Below, piece after piece: positions 53,526 through 62,446 of a stretch of 64,000 nucleotides of DNA (the stretch's first letter is position 1; each line of letters begins with the position of its first letter). The stretch lies in contig NZ_CP084560.1 in assembly GCF_021789175.1 (NCBI RefSeq), forward strand, positions 1,488,001 to 1,552,000, given 5' to 3'. The translations under genes were made by a program, and so were the position numbers. The notes below the pieces were generated by a model. The model made no database searches. It saw only the letters and a program-made list of their open reading frames with translations, and was not told the origin of the DNA. This stretch comes from Arthrobacter sp. FW306-2-2C-D06B (GTDB lineage Bacteria; Actinomycetota; Actinomycetes; Actinomycetales; Micrococcaceae).

Positions 53526-55628
53526 ATGACAATCAACTCCTTCGACACCGTCCTTGTCGCCAACCGCGGCGAGATCGCCTGCCGCGTCATCCGCACCCTC
53601 AAGGCCATGGGCATCCGTTCGGTGGCGGTCTATTCAGACGCCGACGCCGGTGCCCGCCACGTGCGCGAAGCAGACGCCGCCGTCCGGATCGGTACAGCCG
53701 CTGCGGCGGACAGCTACCTGCGGATAGACGCCATCATCGAGGCTTGCCTGCAAAGCGGTGCCCAGGCGGTTCATCCGGGCTACGGGTTCCTGGCCGAAAA
53801 CGTGGAGTTCGCCAAAGCCCTGGACGCGGCAGGCATCGCGTTCATCGGCCCCGGCATTGACGCCATCGAGATCATGGGCGACAAGATCCGTTCCAAGAAC
53901 CACGTCATGTCCTACGGCGTCCCGTGCGTTCCGGGGATCGCCGAACCCGGCCTGAGCGACGAGGCCCTGATCGAGGCGGCGCCTGGCGTCGGCTTCCCAT
54001 TGCTTATCAAGCCCTCGGCCGGGGGCGGCGGCAAAGGCATGCACATCGTGGAGCGTCTCGAGGACATGGCGGCCACCCTGCTGACGGCTCGCCGCGTGGC
54101 GGCGAGCGCCTTCGGCGATGACACCCTCTTCCTCGAGCGGCTTATCCAAACGCCCCGGCACATCGAAGTCCAGGTCCTCGCCGACAACCACGGCAACGTC
54201 ATCCACCTCGGCGAGCGCGAGTGTTCGCTCCAGCGCCGCCACCAGAAAGTCATCGAGGAAGCCCCATCCCCGTTGCTGGAATCCCTCGCGAACGGGGCAG
54301 AAGTCCGGGCAAGGATCGGCGAGGCCGCCTGCCAGGCTGCCCGAAGCGTCAACTACAGCGGTGCGGGCACGGTGGAGTTCCTGGTCTCGGACGAGGATCC
54401 GGAGCACTTCTTCTTCATGGAGATGAACACCCGCCTCCAGGTGGAGCACCCTGTCACGGAAATGGTGACGGGCGTCGATCTTGTCGAATGGCAGGTGCGC
54501 ATCGCCGCAGGTGAGGTCCTCACGGTGGCGCAGTCCGACGTCGTGCTTGACGGCCACGCGGTGGAGGCGCGCGTCTACGCGGAGGTGCCCGAACGCGGTT
54601 TCATGCCGTCCATCGGCGAGATCTTAACGCTCCGGGAACGGGCAGGCAGCGATCCACGCGTGCGCGTCGACTCCGCCATGCTTCCCGGACTGTCCGTCAC
54701 CGGCGACTACGATCCCATGCTCGCAAAGGTCATTGCCTGGGGCCCGGACCGCAAAGCGGCGCTGGACACCCTTGACCACGCACTGGGGGACTACACGCTG
54801 CTGGGTGTGCACACGAACGTCGACTACCTGAGGCTCCTGGTCAACGACGACGACGTCCGCGCCGGCCGCCTCGACACCGGCCTCATCGAGCGCAAACTCG
54901 ACAGGATGGAATTCCGGCAAGTGACCGACGTCGAGTTGGTCGCGGCAGCGTTGCTGAACCGCCGGGCCATGGCGCCTCTCGAGGGGACATCACCTTGGAA
55001 CACCGCCGATGGCTGGCGGGTCGGAGCCCCGGCTCCGTGGAAGACCACCATCGGACGTCCCGACGGCGGCCTGGCCACTGTGGGGCTGACGGTGAGCGGG
55101 CCGGGCTTCACGGCCCGCGTGGATAACGGCGTCGAACACTCTGCCGCCCTGCGGCCGGGATCCGCCGGGCCTGCTGTGCTGGTGCTCGACGGCGTTGAGC
55201 ACCATTTCGCGCACGGCTCACCATCTCCGGGGCGTGAGGCGCGCGAACTTTGGCTCGGCAGCGACGGCTGGTCCTGCCGGCTCGAGATCCTGGACCGCGA
55301 GGCCCGGCTCCAACGCATCCTCCCGGGCATCCAGCGCGAAGAAGGCGCCGCGGATCCCGAAGTCCGGTCTCCGATGCCGGGAACCGTCGTCTCCGTTTCG
55401 GTGCACAACGGCGACCGTGTGGAAGCGGGCGACGTCCTCCTCGCCGTGGAGGCAATGAAGATGGAACACCAGCTGGTGGCCTCGGTGTCCGGCACCGTCC
55501 ACCTCAGCAGCAAGACCGGGGACCTCGTCAAGGCTGACCAAGTCCTCGCCACTATCCATGTGGCGGCAGAACCCACCCCTGAAGTCACAGCAGAACCGAC
55601 TGAAAACCAGAAAGACGAGGAAGTCTAG
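53526..55628 (+). CDS. accA1: Acyl-CoA carboxylase alpha subunit (biotin carboxylase and BCCP)
   Basis: 700 aa. Biotin carboxylase at the N-terminus (1-450): VLVANRGEIACRVIRTL, ATP-grasp glycine loop SAGGGGKGMHIV, ERLIQTPRHIEVQV, FFMEMNTRLQVEHPVTEMV. A middle domain follows and BCCP at the C-terminus with biotinyl Lys645 in EAMKMEH. In Mycobacterium such a subunit pairs with AccD1 for 3-methylcrotonyl-CoA. The start at 53526 is the first ATG after the beta stop; a longer upstream frame lies within the beta gene. Two bases separate it from the next gene. Confidence 0.94.
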   Translation: MTINSFDTVLVANRGEIACRVIRTLKAMGIRSVAVYSDADAGARHVREADAAVRIGTAAAADSYLRIDAIIEACLQSGAQAVHPGYGFLAENVEFAKALDAAGIAFIGPGIDAIEIMGDKIRSKNHVMSYGVPCVPGIAEPGLSDEALIEAAPGVGFPLLIKPSAGGGGKGMHIVERLEDMAATLLTARRVAASAFGDDTLFLERLIQTPRHIEVQVLADNHGNVIHLGERECSLQRRHQKVIEEAPSPLLESLANGAEVRARIGEAACQAARSVNYSGAGTVEFLVSDEDPEHFFFMEMNTRLQVEHPVTEMVTGVDLVEWQVRIAAGEVLTVAQSDVVLDGHAVEARVYAEVPERGFMPSIGEILTLRERAGSDPRVRVDSAMLPGLSVTGDYDPMLAKVIAWGPDRKAALDTLDHALGDYTLLGVHTNVDYLRLLVNDDDVRAGRLDTGLIERKLDRMEFRQVTDVELVAAALLNRRAMAPLEGTSPWNTADGWRVGAPAPWKTTIGRPDGGLATVGLTVSGPGFTARVDNGVEHSAALRPGSAGPAVLVLDGVEHHFAHGSPSPGREARELWLGSDGWSCRLEILDREARLQRILPGIQREEGAADPEVRSPMPGTVVSVSVHNGDRVEAGDVLLAVEAMKMEHQLVASVSGTVHLSSKTGDLVKADQVLATIHVAAEPTPEVTAEPTENQKDEEV

Positions 55629-55630
55629 CC

Positions 55631-56806
55631 ATGGCAAGTTTTGAACTCACCGAGGAATACCAGGACCTGAGCAACTCCGTCCGGGAATTCGCCGACGAGG
55701 TAGTGGCCCCTGTGTCCGCCAAGCACGACGAAGAGCACAGCTTCCCGTACGAGGTGGTCAAGCAGATGGGTGAGATGGGTTTGTTCGGCCTGCCCTTCCC
55801 TGAAGAGTTCGGCGGCATGGGTGGAGACTATTTCGCGCTCGCGCTAGCACTCGAACAGCTCGGCCGGGTGGACCAGTCGGTTGCCATCACCCTCGAAGCG
55901 GGCGTCTCGCTCGGCGCCATGCCGGTGTACCGCTTCGGCACCCAGGAGCAGAAGGAACACTGGCTGCCGCAGCTGACCTCGGCCGAAGCGCTCGCAGGCT
56001 TCGGCCTGACTGAGCCGGAAGCGGGTTCGGACGCCGGAGGCACCAAGACGCACGCGCGCCTCGAGGGCGTCGGAGACGCAAAAAACTGGGTCATCAACGG
56101 CAACAAGGAGTTCATCACCAACTCCGGGACCGACATCACCCGGCTCGTCACCGTCACCGCCGTCACCGGGCAGCACGAACGCAAGGACGGGAGCATCAAG
56201 AAGGAAATCTCCACCATCCTGGTTCCCACCGATACGCCCGGTTTCACCGCGGAAAAGGCCTACAACAAGGTGGGCTGGAACGCTTCCGACACGCACCCGC
56301 TGACACTGAACAACGTCCGCGTGCCGGAAGAGAACCTGCTCGGCGTCCAGGGACGGGGTTACGCCAACTTCCTGTCGATCCTGGACGAAGGCCGCATCGC
56401 CATCGCCGCGCTCGCCACAGGCGCGGCCCAGGGCTGCGTCGACTTGTCCGTGAAATACGCCAAGGAACGCGTCGCGTTCGGGCAGAACATCGGCAAGTAC
56501 CAGGCCATCCAGTTCAAGATCGCCCGCATGCAGGCACGGGCCCACACGGCACGCCTTGCCTACTACGATGCGGCCGCGCGGATGCTCGCAGGCAAGCCGT
56601 TCAAGACCGAAGCGGCCATCGCTAAGATGGTCGCAGGCGAGGCAGCCATGGACAACGCACGGGACGCCACCCAGGTGTTCGGTGGCTATGGCTTCATCAA
56701 CGAATTCACGGTGGCACGGCACTACCGCGACTCCAAGATCCTGGAAGTCGGGGAAGGGACCACTGAGGTCCAGTTGATGCTCATCGCCCGCGAGCTGGGC
56801 CTTTGA
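55631..56806 (+). CDS. Acyl-CoA dehydrogenase, FadE19-like
   Basis: 391-aa FAD enzyme that oxidises an acyl-CoA, in context isovaleryl- or 2-methylbutyryl-CoA. FGLTEPEAGSDAGGTKT is the FAD region; NGNKEFITNSGTDITRLV follows. The catalytic Glu is at the usual MCAD/SCAD place, E375 in GEGTTEVQ, whereas true isovaleryl-CoA dehydrogenase has Ala/Gly there and Glu near 254. So its specificity is uncertain. Two bases after the carboxylase stop. Counterpart of Rv2500c by synteny. Confidence 0.9.
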   Translation: MASFELTEEYQDLSNSVREFADEVVAPVSAKHDEEHSFPYEVVKQMGEMGLFGLPFPEEFGGMGGDYFALALALEQLGRVDQSVAITLEAGVSLGAMPVYRFGTQEQKEHWLPQLTSAEALAGFGLTEPEAGSDAGGTKTHARLEGVGDAKNWVINGNKEFITNSGTDITRLVTVTAVTGQHERKDGSIKKEISTILVPTDTPGFTAEKAYNKVGWNASDTHPLTLNNVRVPEENLLGVQGRGYANFLSILDEGRIAIAALATGAAQGCVDLSVKYAKERVAFGQNIGKYQAIQFKIARMQARAHTARLAYYDAAARMLAGKPFKTEAAIAKMVAGEAAMDNARDATQVFGGYGFINEFTVARHYRDSKILEVGEGTTEVQLMLIARELGL

Positions 56807-56825
56807 CCGTCAGGGAAGGTAAACG

Positions 56826-57608
56826 ATGATTGACAAAGTTGTTGCCAGCGCCGCGGAAGCGGTGAAGGACATCCACGACGGCGCCTCTCTCGCCGTCGGC
56901 GGGTTCGGCTTGTGCGGTATCCCGGTGGCGCTGATCGATGCGCTCCACGATCAAGGCACCAAGGACCTTGAAACCGTCAGCAACAACTGCGGCGTGGACG
57001 ACTGGGGCCTGGGCATCCTGCTGAGGGACGGGCGTATCCGCCGGACCATCAGCTCCTACGTCGGTGAGAACAAGGAGTTCGCGCGGCAGTACCTCGCCGG
57101 AGAACTTGAGGTGGTCCTCACCCCGCAAGGCACCCTGGCCGAGAAACTGCGCGCCGGCGGGGCCGGCATCCCCGCGTTCTTCACGGCGGCCGGCGTCGGG
57201 ACACAGGTCTCGGAAGGCGGCCTTCCGCAGAAGTACGACGGCGACGGGAACGTGGCGATCGCGTCCTCACCCAAGGAAGTGCGCACCTTCAACGGCGCGG
57301 ACTATGTCCTGGAGGAATCCCTGACACCCGATTTCGGGCTGGTCCACGCCTGGAAGGGCGACCGCCACGGGAACCTCGTCTTCCATGCGACGGCCATGAA
57401 TTTCAACCCGCTGTGCGCCATGGCGGCCCGGATCACCATCGCCGAGGTCGAAGAGCTTGTGGAACCCGGCGAGCTCGATCCGCAACATATCCACACTCCG
57501 GGCATCTTCGTCCAGAGGGTCGTGGTGGCACCGGACACGGAGAAACGCATCGAAAAGCGGACCGTCGCGTTGACCCCGGCGTCTCCCACCGAGCAGGCAG
57601 GAGCGTAG
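56826..57608 (+). CDS. scoA: Succinyl-CoA:3-oxoacid CoA-transferase subunit A
   Basis: 260 aa. Class I CoA-transferase alpha chain that activates acetoacetate to acetoacetyl-CoA with succinyl-CoA. Text: [17 protein letters not shown], the loop [20 protein letters not shown] and [16 protein letters not shown] (about 103-137). C-terminus [17 protein letters not shown]. Partner ScoB follows 2 bases later. With leucine breakdown giving acetoacetate this step is needed to use it. Confidence 0.93.
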   Translation: MIDKVVASAAEAVKDIHDGASLAVGGFGLCGIPVALIDALHDQGTKDLETVSNNCGVDDWGLGILLRDGRIRRTISSYVGENKEFARQYLAGELEVVLTPQGTLAEKLRAGGAGIPAFFTAAGVGTQVSEGGLPQKYDGDGNVAIASSPKEVRTFNGADYVLEESLTPDFGLVHAWKGDRHGNLVFHATAMNFNPLCAMAARITIAEVEELVEPGELDPQHIHTPGIFVQRVVVAPDTEKRIEKRTVALTPASPTEQAGA

Positions 57609-57610
57609 CC

Positions 57611-58363
57611 ATGGAACCGAACATCACCCAGGATGTGCCGCCGCGTCCCGAGGCCGTCAGGCACGAATACCGCCGCGCCGGCGCCGACCACCACGAGGGC
57701 AAAGGCTGGACGCGGAACGAACTCGCTGCCCGCGTGGCCCGTGAACTCACCAATGGGCAATACGTCAACCTCGGGATCGGCATGCCCACCCTGATCCCGA
57801 ACTACATCCCCGAGGGGGTCGAGGTGATCCTGCATTCGGAGAACGGGATCCTGGGCGTCGGCCCCTACCCGGCCGAGGACGCCGTGGACCCCGATCTGAT
57901 CAACGCCGGCAAGGAAACGGTCACCGTCAATGCGGGCGCCGCGTTCTTCGACTCGGCAACGTCGTTCGGCATGATCCGCGGCGGACATGTGGACGTAGCA
58001 GTGCTTGGCGCGATGGAGGTCGCGGCCAATGGGGACCTGGCCAATTGGATGATCCCCGGCAAAATGGTCAAGGGCATGGGCGGCGCCATGGACCTGGTCT
58101 TCGGCGCCAAGCGAGTGATCGTCATGATGGAGCACGTGGACCGCAACGGCAAGCCCAAGATCGTCAAGGAATGCTCGTTGCCCGTCACGGGGAAGGGCTG
58201 CGTGGACCGGATTATCACCGACCTTGCCGTGATCGACGTCGTCTCCGAAGGCGGGGCCTCCAGGCTCGTCCTGCGCGAGCTGGCACCGAATGTCTCCGCC
58301 GAGGACGTGGCGGCCGCGACCGGCGTCGAGCTCTTCGAAGAGGACCAGGAGCTGACTGTATGA
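57611..58363 (+). CDS. scoB: Succinyl-CoA:3-oxoacid CoA-transferase subunit B
   Basis: 250 aa from the ATG at 57611 (the frame is open 66 codons further upstream inside scoA, which is a shadow). Catalytic Glu77 in [27 protein letters not shown] and [19 protein letters not shown] are standard. An N-terminal extension of about 35 residues is longer than usual. Its stop overlaps the MaoC start by ATGA. Confidence 0.93.
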   Translation: MEPNITQDVPPRPEAVRHEYRRAGADHHEGKGWTRNELAARVARELTNGQYVNLGIGMPTLIPNYIPEGVEVILHSENGILGVGPYPAEDAVDPDLINAGKETVTVNAGAAFFDSATSFGMIRGGHVDVAVLGAMEVAANGDLANWMIPGKMVKGMGGAMDLVFGAKRVIVMMEHVDRNGKPKIVKECSLPVTGKGCVDRIITDLAVIDVVSEGGASRLVLRELAPNVSAEDVAAATGVELFEEDQELTV

Positions 58364-58893
58364 CCGCGGACGCCGAGTCCCGGGTCCCCGAGCCGCGCAT
58401 TGTCGAACAGCGGGGGCTGTACTTCGAGGAACTCGAGGAAGACGTTGTCTACGCCCACCGGCCCGGGCGGACAGTCACCGAAACGGACAACGTCCTGTTC
58501 ACCACGCTGACGATGAACACCCAAGCCCTTCACTTGGACGCGGCCTGGAGTGCCACGCAGCCCTTCGGGCAGCGGCTCATGAACTCGATGTTCACCCTGT
58601 CCACCATGGTGGGACAGTCCGTCACGCAACTGACGCAGGGCACCATCATCGCCCAGCTGGGCCTCACGGACGTCTCTTTCCCCCACCCGCTCTACCACGG
58701 CGACACCCTCTACACGGAGACTGTCGTCACCGGGAAACGGGAGTCGTCGTCGCGCCCAGGGCAGGGCGTGGTGACCATGCAGCACACGGGCCGCAACCAG
58801 GATGGGAAAGTTGTGGCGCTCGCCACGCGGGCCTGCCTCATGTGGACCCGGACCGCGCATCTGGAGGCGCAACAGGGGACAATCAATACATGA
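58360..58893 (+). CDS. MaoC family dehydratase
   Basis: 177 aa, hot-dog fold hydratase acting on an enoyl-CoA. The MaoC pattern is [26 protein letters not shown] (the Asp/His of the active site), [11 protein letters not shown] and [12 protein letters not shown]. In M. tuberculosis the matching gene Rv2499c lies beside the CitE-like lyase; it probably hydrates itaconyl-/mesaconyl- or 3-methylglutaconyl-CoA. Start 58360 overlaps scoB (ATGA); its end overlaps citE (ATGA). Confidence 0.9.
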   Translation: MTADAESRVPEPRIVEQRGLYFEELEEDVVYAHRPGRTVTETDNVLFTTLTMNTQALHLDAAWSATQPFGQRLMNSMFTLSTMVGQSVTQLTQGTIIAQLGLTDVSFPHPLYHGDTLYTETVVTGKRESSSRPGQGVVTMQHTGRNQDGKVVALATRACLMWTRTAHLEAQQGTINT

Positions 58894-59726
58894 CCTTCAC
58901 CATGGGCCCCGCTTTGCTTTTCTGCCCCGCCGACCGTCCGGAACGGTTCCAAAAGGCCGCCGAGCGTTCCGACGCCGTCATCGTAGACCTCGAGGACGCC
59001 GTCGCGCCCGCAGACAAGAAGCGGGCCCGGGGCGCCATCCTCGCCCAGCTCGGCTCCGGCGGGGAGACCGCCGAGCTCGACCCCAGCCGCACGATCGTGC
59101 GCGTCAATCCAGTGGGCACTCCGGACTTCGAAAAGGACCTGCACTGCCTCGCGCACACCCCTTACCGCACCGTCATGCTGGCCAAGGCCGAGACCGGTGA
59201 ACAGCTGAAGGCCCTCGAGGGTTACCACGTCATCGCGCTGTGCGAGACGGCCAAAGGAATCGTCAACGCGGCTGAGATCGCCCAGGCTCCCAACGTCGTC
59301 GGGCTCATGTGGGGCGCCGAGGACCTGATCGCCTCCATGGGCGGCACCTCGAGCCGCAAGGACGACGGCGGCTACCGCTCCGTCGCAACGCACTCACGCT
59401 CTAGCGTGCTGCTGGCCGCCAAAGCCGCAGGCAAGGAAGCCATCGACTCGGTCTACGTCGACATTCCCGACCTCGCCGGCCTGGCCGCGGAATCCGCCGA
59501 CGCCGTGGCTAGCGGATTCGGTGCCAAGGCCTGCATCCACCCGAACCAGGTTGCCGTTGTCCGCGAAGCCTACGCACCGTCGCCGGATGCCGTCGCAGGG
59601 GCCCGGGAACTGCTTGACGCCGCGGCCGCGGCCGGAACCGGCGTGTTCCAGTACAAAGGAAAAATGGTGGACGGCCCCATCCTGAAACACGCCGAATCCA
59701 CGCTGCGCAGGGCCCGGCTTTCCTGA
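58890..59726 (+). CDS. citE: CitE-like beta-hydroxyacyl-CoA lyase (HpcH/HpaI family)
   Basis: 278 aa, TIM-barrel lyase needing Mg. PALLFCPADRPERFQKA, VIVDLEDAVAP (ligand Glu/Asp), RTIVRVNPVGTPDFEKDL, ALCETAKGIVN (Glu near 113) and MWGAEDLIAS (Glu/Asp ligands) are all of the CitE type. The match in length and gene context to Rv2498c suggests a role like that enzyme: cleaving (S)-citramalyl-CoA to pyruvate and acetyl-CoA, and (R)-3-hydroxy-3-methylglutaryl-CoA to acetoacetate and acetyl-CoA. No CitD or CitF partner genes, so it is not citrate lyase. Last gene of the operon. Confidence 0.9.
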   Translation: MTFTMGPALLFCPADRPERFQKAAERSDAVIVDLEDAVAPADKKRARGAILAQLGSGGETAELDPSRTIVRVNPVGTPDFEKDLHCLAHTPYRTVMLAKAETGEQLKALEGYHVIALCETAKGIVNAAEIAQAPNVVGLMWGAEDLIASMGGTSSRKDDGGYRSVATHSRSSVLLAAKAAGKEAIDSVYVDIPDLAGLAAESADAVASGFGAKACIHPNQVAVVREAYAPSPDAVAGARELLDAAAAAGTGVFQYKGKMVDGPILKHAESTLRRARLS

Positions 59727-59748
59727 AAAGTCGTTCCAGCCGGGTCTA

Positions 59749-61206
59749 TTAGCTGCGCCGTCGTTGCTTCGGCAGCGACAACGGGGCGATGACCTCGTAC
59801 AGCTCCATCCGGATCCAGCGCTGGCCCGTTTCGCGGAACTCGGCCCGCGTGGCGAATCGGTAAAGGAAGCTGCGCGCCCGCACCCAACGCGGCCGAGCGC
59901 CGTCGAACGGGTCCTGGCGCAACAAGCGCAAAGTGGGCCGGTCGGCGTCGAGCAGTTTGCCCAAGAACGCGTAGAACCACTCCTCGTGCACCGTGCGCAA
60001 GGGCAGGAACCACATCAACCAGTCGAGACGCAGGTGGTAAGGCGCCCACTGCCGGGGCAGCCGGCGGACATCGCCCGGCTTGCCCTTGAATCCGTATTCG
60101 CGCCAATCGGCCTCATCGACGGGAACGTCGGACTGGGTGCCCTCCACCACGATCTCCACCCGGTGCCGCGTCACCGTGCCGAACGCCCCGTAGGTGTTGA
60201 CCAACTGCCATCGGTTGAAGCTGGCGTTCATGAGCTGTTCCCGCGAGAGCAGGTTGCGGACGGGCCAATAGCTGAGCACCAGGAGGAGCGCCGTCACTGC
60301 GAGTACGACGGCGAGCCACCACACCGGGGTCTGGGCCGTGGCCGGGTGCCGCTGTAGCGGTATGAAAGGCAGCACGGCATGGGCCACAGGGTCACTCACC
60401 GCGGCGAAGGCAAGCACGATCGCAGACCAATTGAGCCACGCGAAGTTCCCGCTGCCCACAAGCCAGAGTTGCGTGAAGACCACGATTCCGGCGGCCATGG
60501 TGGCCAATGGCTGCGGAGCGAACAGGAAGAACGGCACCACCAGCTGGGCGAAGTGGTTGCCGAGCACTTCCAGGCGGTGCAGTGGCTTAGGCAGGAGGTG
60601 CGCCTGGCGGCTCAACGGCCCGGGCATGGGCTGCGTCTCGTGGTGGTAGTACAGGGCGGTTAAATCACGCCACTCGCTTCCGCCATGGATCTTGATCATG
60701 CCCGCGCCGAATTCCAGCCTAAACAGGAGCCATACGAGCAGGATCAGGATGGTCCTGGGCGGGGGAGTCTGTTCCGAACCGAGGAAGGCCACAGTGAAGC
60801 CCATTTCCAGCAGCAGCATCTCCCAACCGAAGCCGTAGAAGGTCTGGCCGACGTTGACGATGGACATGTAGAGCAACCACAAAACCAGGAACGCGGCCAA
60901 GGGAAGCCACGGCGGACCCAGCTGCGGCAGCCCGCCCACGAGCGCCAGGGAAACGGCAAGCCCGGCGGCACAAACGGTACGGAGCAAACTGTCCGAATAC
61001 TTCCAGCGGAACAGGCTGGGCCTGCGCAAAAGCCTGTGTCCGTCCACGAACCTCGCGACAGGCAGGAGCCCATGTTCACCAAGGAGCGCGGGAAACTGGT
61101 TGAGGCTGGACAGGAACGCGATGAAATAGAGCGCGGCCGTGCCACGCTGGAGCACCTGCCGGGCGAATTCATAGTCCGGCGCCTCGAACCACGAGACCCA
61201 GTCCAC
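59749..61206 (-). CDS. Lipase maturation factor family protein
   Basis: 485-aa membrane protein with six or seven helices, matching the lipase maturation factor/DUF1222 family (LMF1 in animals). Visible are FLSSLNQFPALLGEHGLLP, GFGWEMLLLEMGFTVAFLG, RLEFGAGMIKIHGGSEWRDLTALYYHHETQPMP-like text in the middle, and the C-terminal domain FNRWQLVNTYGAFGTVTR. Bacterial members have no known role; they may help fold or glycosylate exported hydrolases. GTG start. Convergent to citE (22 bases) and divergent from dxr. Confidence 0.88.
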   Translation of the reverse strand: MDWVSWFEAPDYEFARQVLQRGTAALYFIAFLSSLNQFPALLGEHGLLPVARFVDGHRLLRRPSLFRWKYSDSLLRTVCAAGLAVSLALVGGLPQLGPPWLPLAAFLVLWLLYMSIVNVGQTFYGFGWEMLLLEMGFTVAFLGSEQTPPPRTILILLVWLLFRLEFGAGMIKIHGGSEWRDLTALYYHHETQPMPGPLSRQAHLLPKPLHRLEVLGNHFAQLVVPFFLFAPQPLATMAAGIVVFTQLWLVGSGNFAWLNWSAIVLAFAAVSDPVAHAVLPFIPLQRHPATAQTPVWWLAVVLAVTALLLVLSYWPVRNLLSREQLMNASFNRWQLVNTYGAFGTVTRHRVEIVVEGTQSDVPVDEADWREYGFKGKPGDVRRLPRQWAPYHLRLDWLMWFLPLRTVHEEWFYAFLGKLLDADRPTLRLLRQDPFDGARPRWVRARSFLYRFATRAEFRETGQRWIRMELYEVIAPLSLPKQRRRS

Positions 61207-61244
61207 AAACCAACGCTACGCCTGGGGTGCGGGATACTTAAGCA

Positions 61245-62429
61245 ATGCAGCCGCGCAAGATCATCCTCCTCGGGTCCACTGGTTCCATCGGCACACAAGC
61301 GATTGACGTCGTCGACGCCGCCCCCCATCTCTTCGAGGTCGTGGCCCTGAGCGCCGGCGGCGGGAACTTGGAACTCATCGCGCAACAGGCCGTGCACACC
61401 AAGGCCCAGGCAGTCGGCATCGCCTACGGCGATCCCCATGAACTCCAGAAACTCATCGGCGCTGCCGCCTCCGCTGCCGGGCTCCGGAACTACGATCCGG
61501 CGATCATCGCGGGAGCGGACGCCTCCACCAAGATTGCCGCGATCGAAGCGGACGTCGTGCTCAACGGCATCACGGGGTCCATCGGGCTGGCACCGACGCT
61601 GGCAGCCCTCAAATCCGGCGCCGTCCTGGCCTTAGCGAACAAGGAATCCCTGATCGTGGGCGGTGCACTCGTGAAGGCCGCGGCAGCCGTTGACCAGATC
61701 GTGCCTGTGGATTCCGAGCACTCGGCCATCGCCCAATGCCTCCGCGCGGGAACCGACAAAGAGGTCGAGAAACTCATCCTGACTGCTTCCGGCGGACCGT
61801 TCCGGGGCCGCAGCCGCGAGCAACTCCGGGACGTCACCCCGGCGGAGGCCCTAGCCCACCCCACGTGGGACATGGGCCCCATGGTCACCACCAACTCGGC
61901 CAGCTTGGTCAACAAAGGCCTGGAGGTCATCGAAGCGCACTTGCTGTTCGACGTCCCCCTGGACAGGATCGACGTCGTGGTGCACCCGCAATCCGTGGTG
62001 CACTCCATGGTGGAATTCGTGGACGGCTCCATCATTGCCCAAGCCTCTCCGCCGGACATGCGGCTCCCTATCGCCCTGGGACTCGGGTGGCCGGACCGCG
62101 TGCCCGGCGCCGCCAAGGCCTGCGACTGGAGCCAGGCGACCAGTTGGACGTTCGAACCCCTTGACTCGGTGGCCTTCCCGGCCGTGGAGCTGGCCAAGGA
62201 CGCCGCGAAGCAGGGGAGCACTTTTCCGGCAGTCTTCAACGCGGCCAACGAGGAGGCGGTGGAAGCATTCCACGCCGGGAGGATCCGCTTCACCGACATC
62301 GTGGACACGGTGGAGTCCGTCCTCAGCGAACATTCAGGATCCTTGGAGCTGACGGTGGACTCTGTGTTGGATGCTGAGAGGTGGGCACGCACGCGCACCC
62401 ACGATCGTTTAGCCAACAGCACCCTTTAG
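61245..62429 (+). CDS. dxr: 1-deoxy-D-xylulose 5-phosphate reductoisomerase
   Basis: Converts DXP to MEP with NADPH, first committed step of the non-mevalonate isoprenoid pathway; target of fosmidomycin. 394 aa. NADPH-binding [11 protein letters not shown] (8-18), [38 protein letters not shown]. Start ATG 61245. The M50 protease gene starts 17 bases after the stop. Confidence 0.96.
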   Translation: MQPRKIILLGSTGSIGTQAIDVVDAAPHLFEVVALSAGGGNLELIAQQAVHTKAQAVGIAYGDPHELQKLIGAAASAAGLRNYDPAIIAGADASTKIAAIEADVVLNGITGSIGLAPTLAALKSGAVLALANKESLIVGGALVKAAAAVDQIVPVDSEHSAIAQCLRAGTDKEVEKLILTASGGPFRGRSREQLRDVTPAEALAHPTWDMGPMVTTNSASLVNKGLEVIEAHLLFDVPLDRIDVVVHPQSVVHSMVEFVDGSIIAQASPPDMRLPIALGLGWPDRVPGAAKACDWSQATSWTFEPLDSVAFPAVELAKDAAKQGSTFPAVFNAANEEAVEAFHAGRIRFTDIVDTVESVLSEHSGSLELTVDSVLDAERWARTRTHDRLANSTL

Positions 62430-62446
62430 GAAGCAGTACTCAAGGC

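Noticed and set aside
58890..59726. Citrate lyase
   Set aside because: CitD and CitF are absent, and the context is branched-chain acyl-CoA breakdown.
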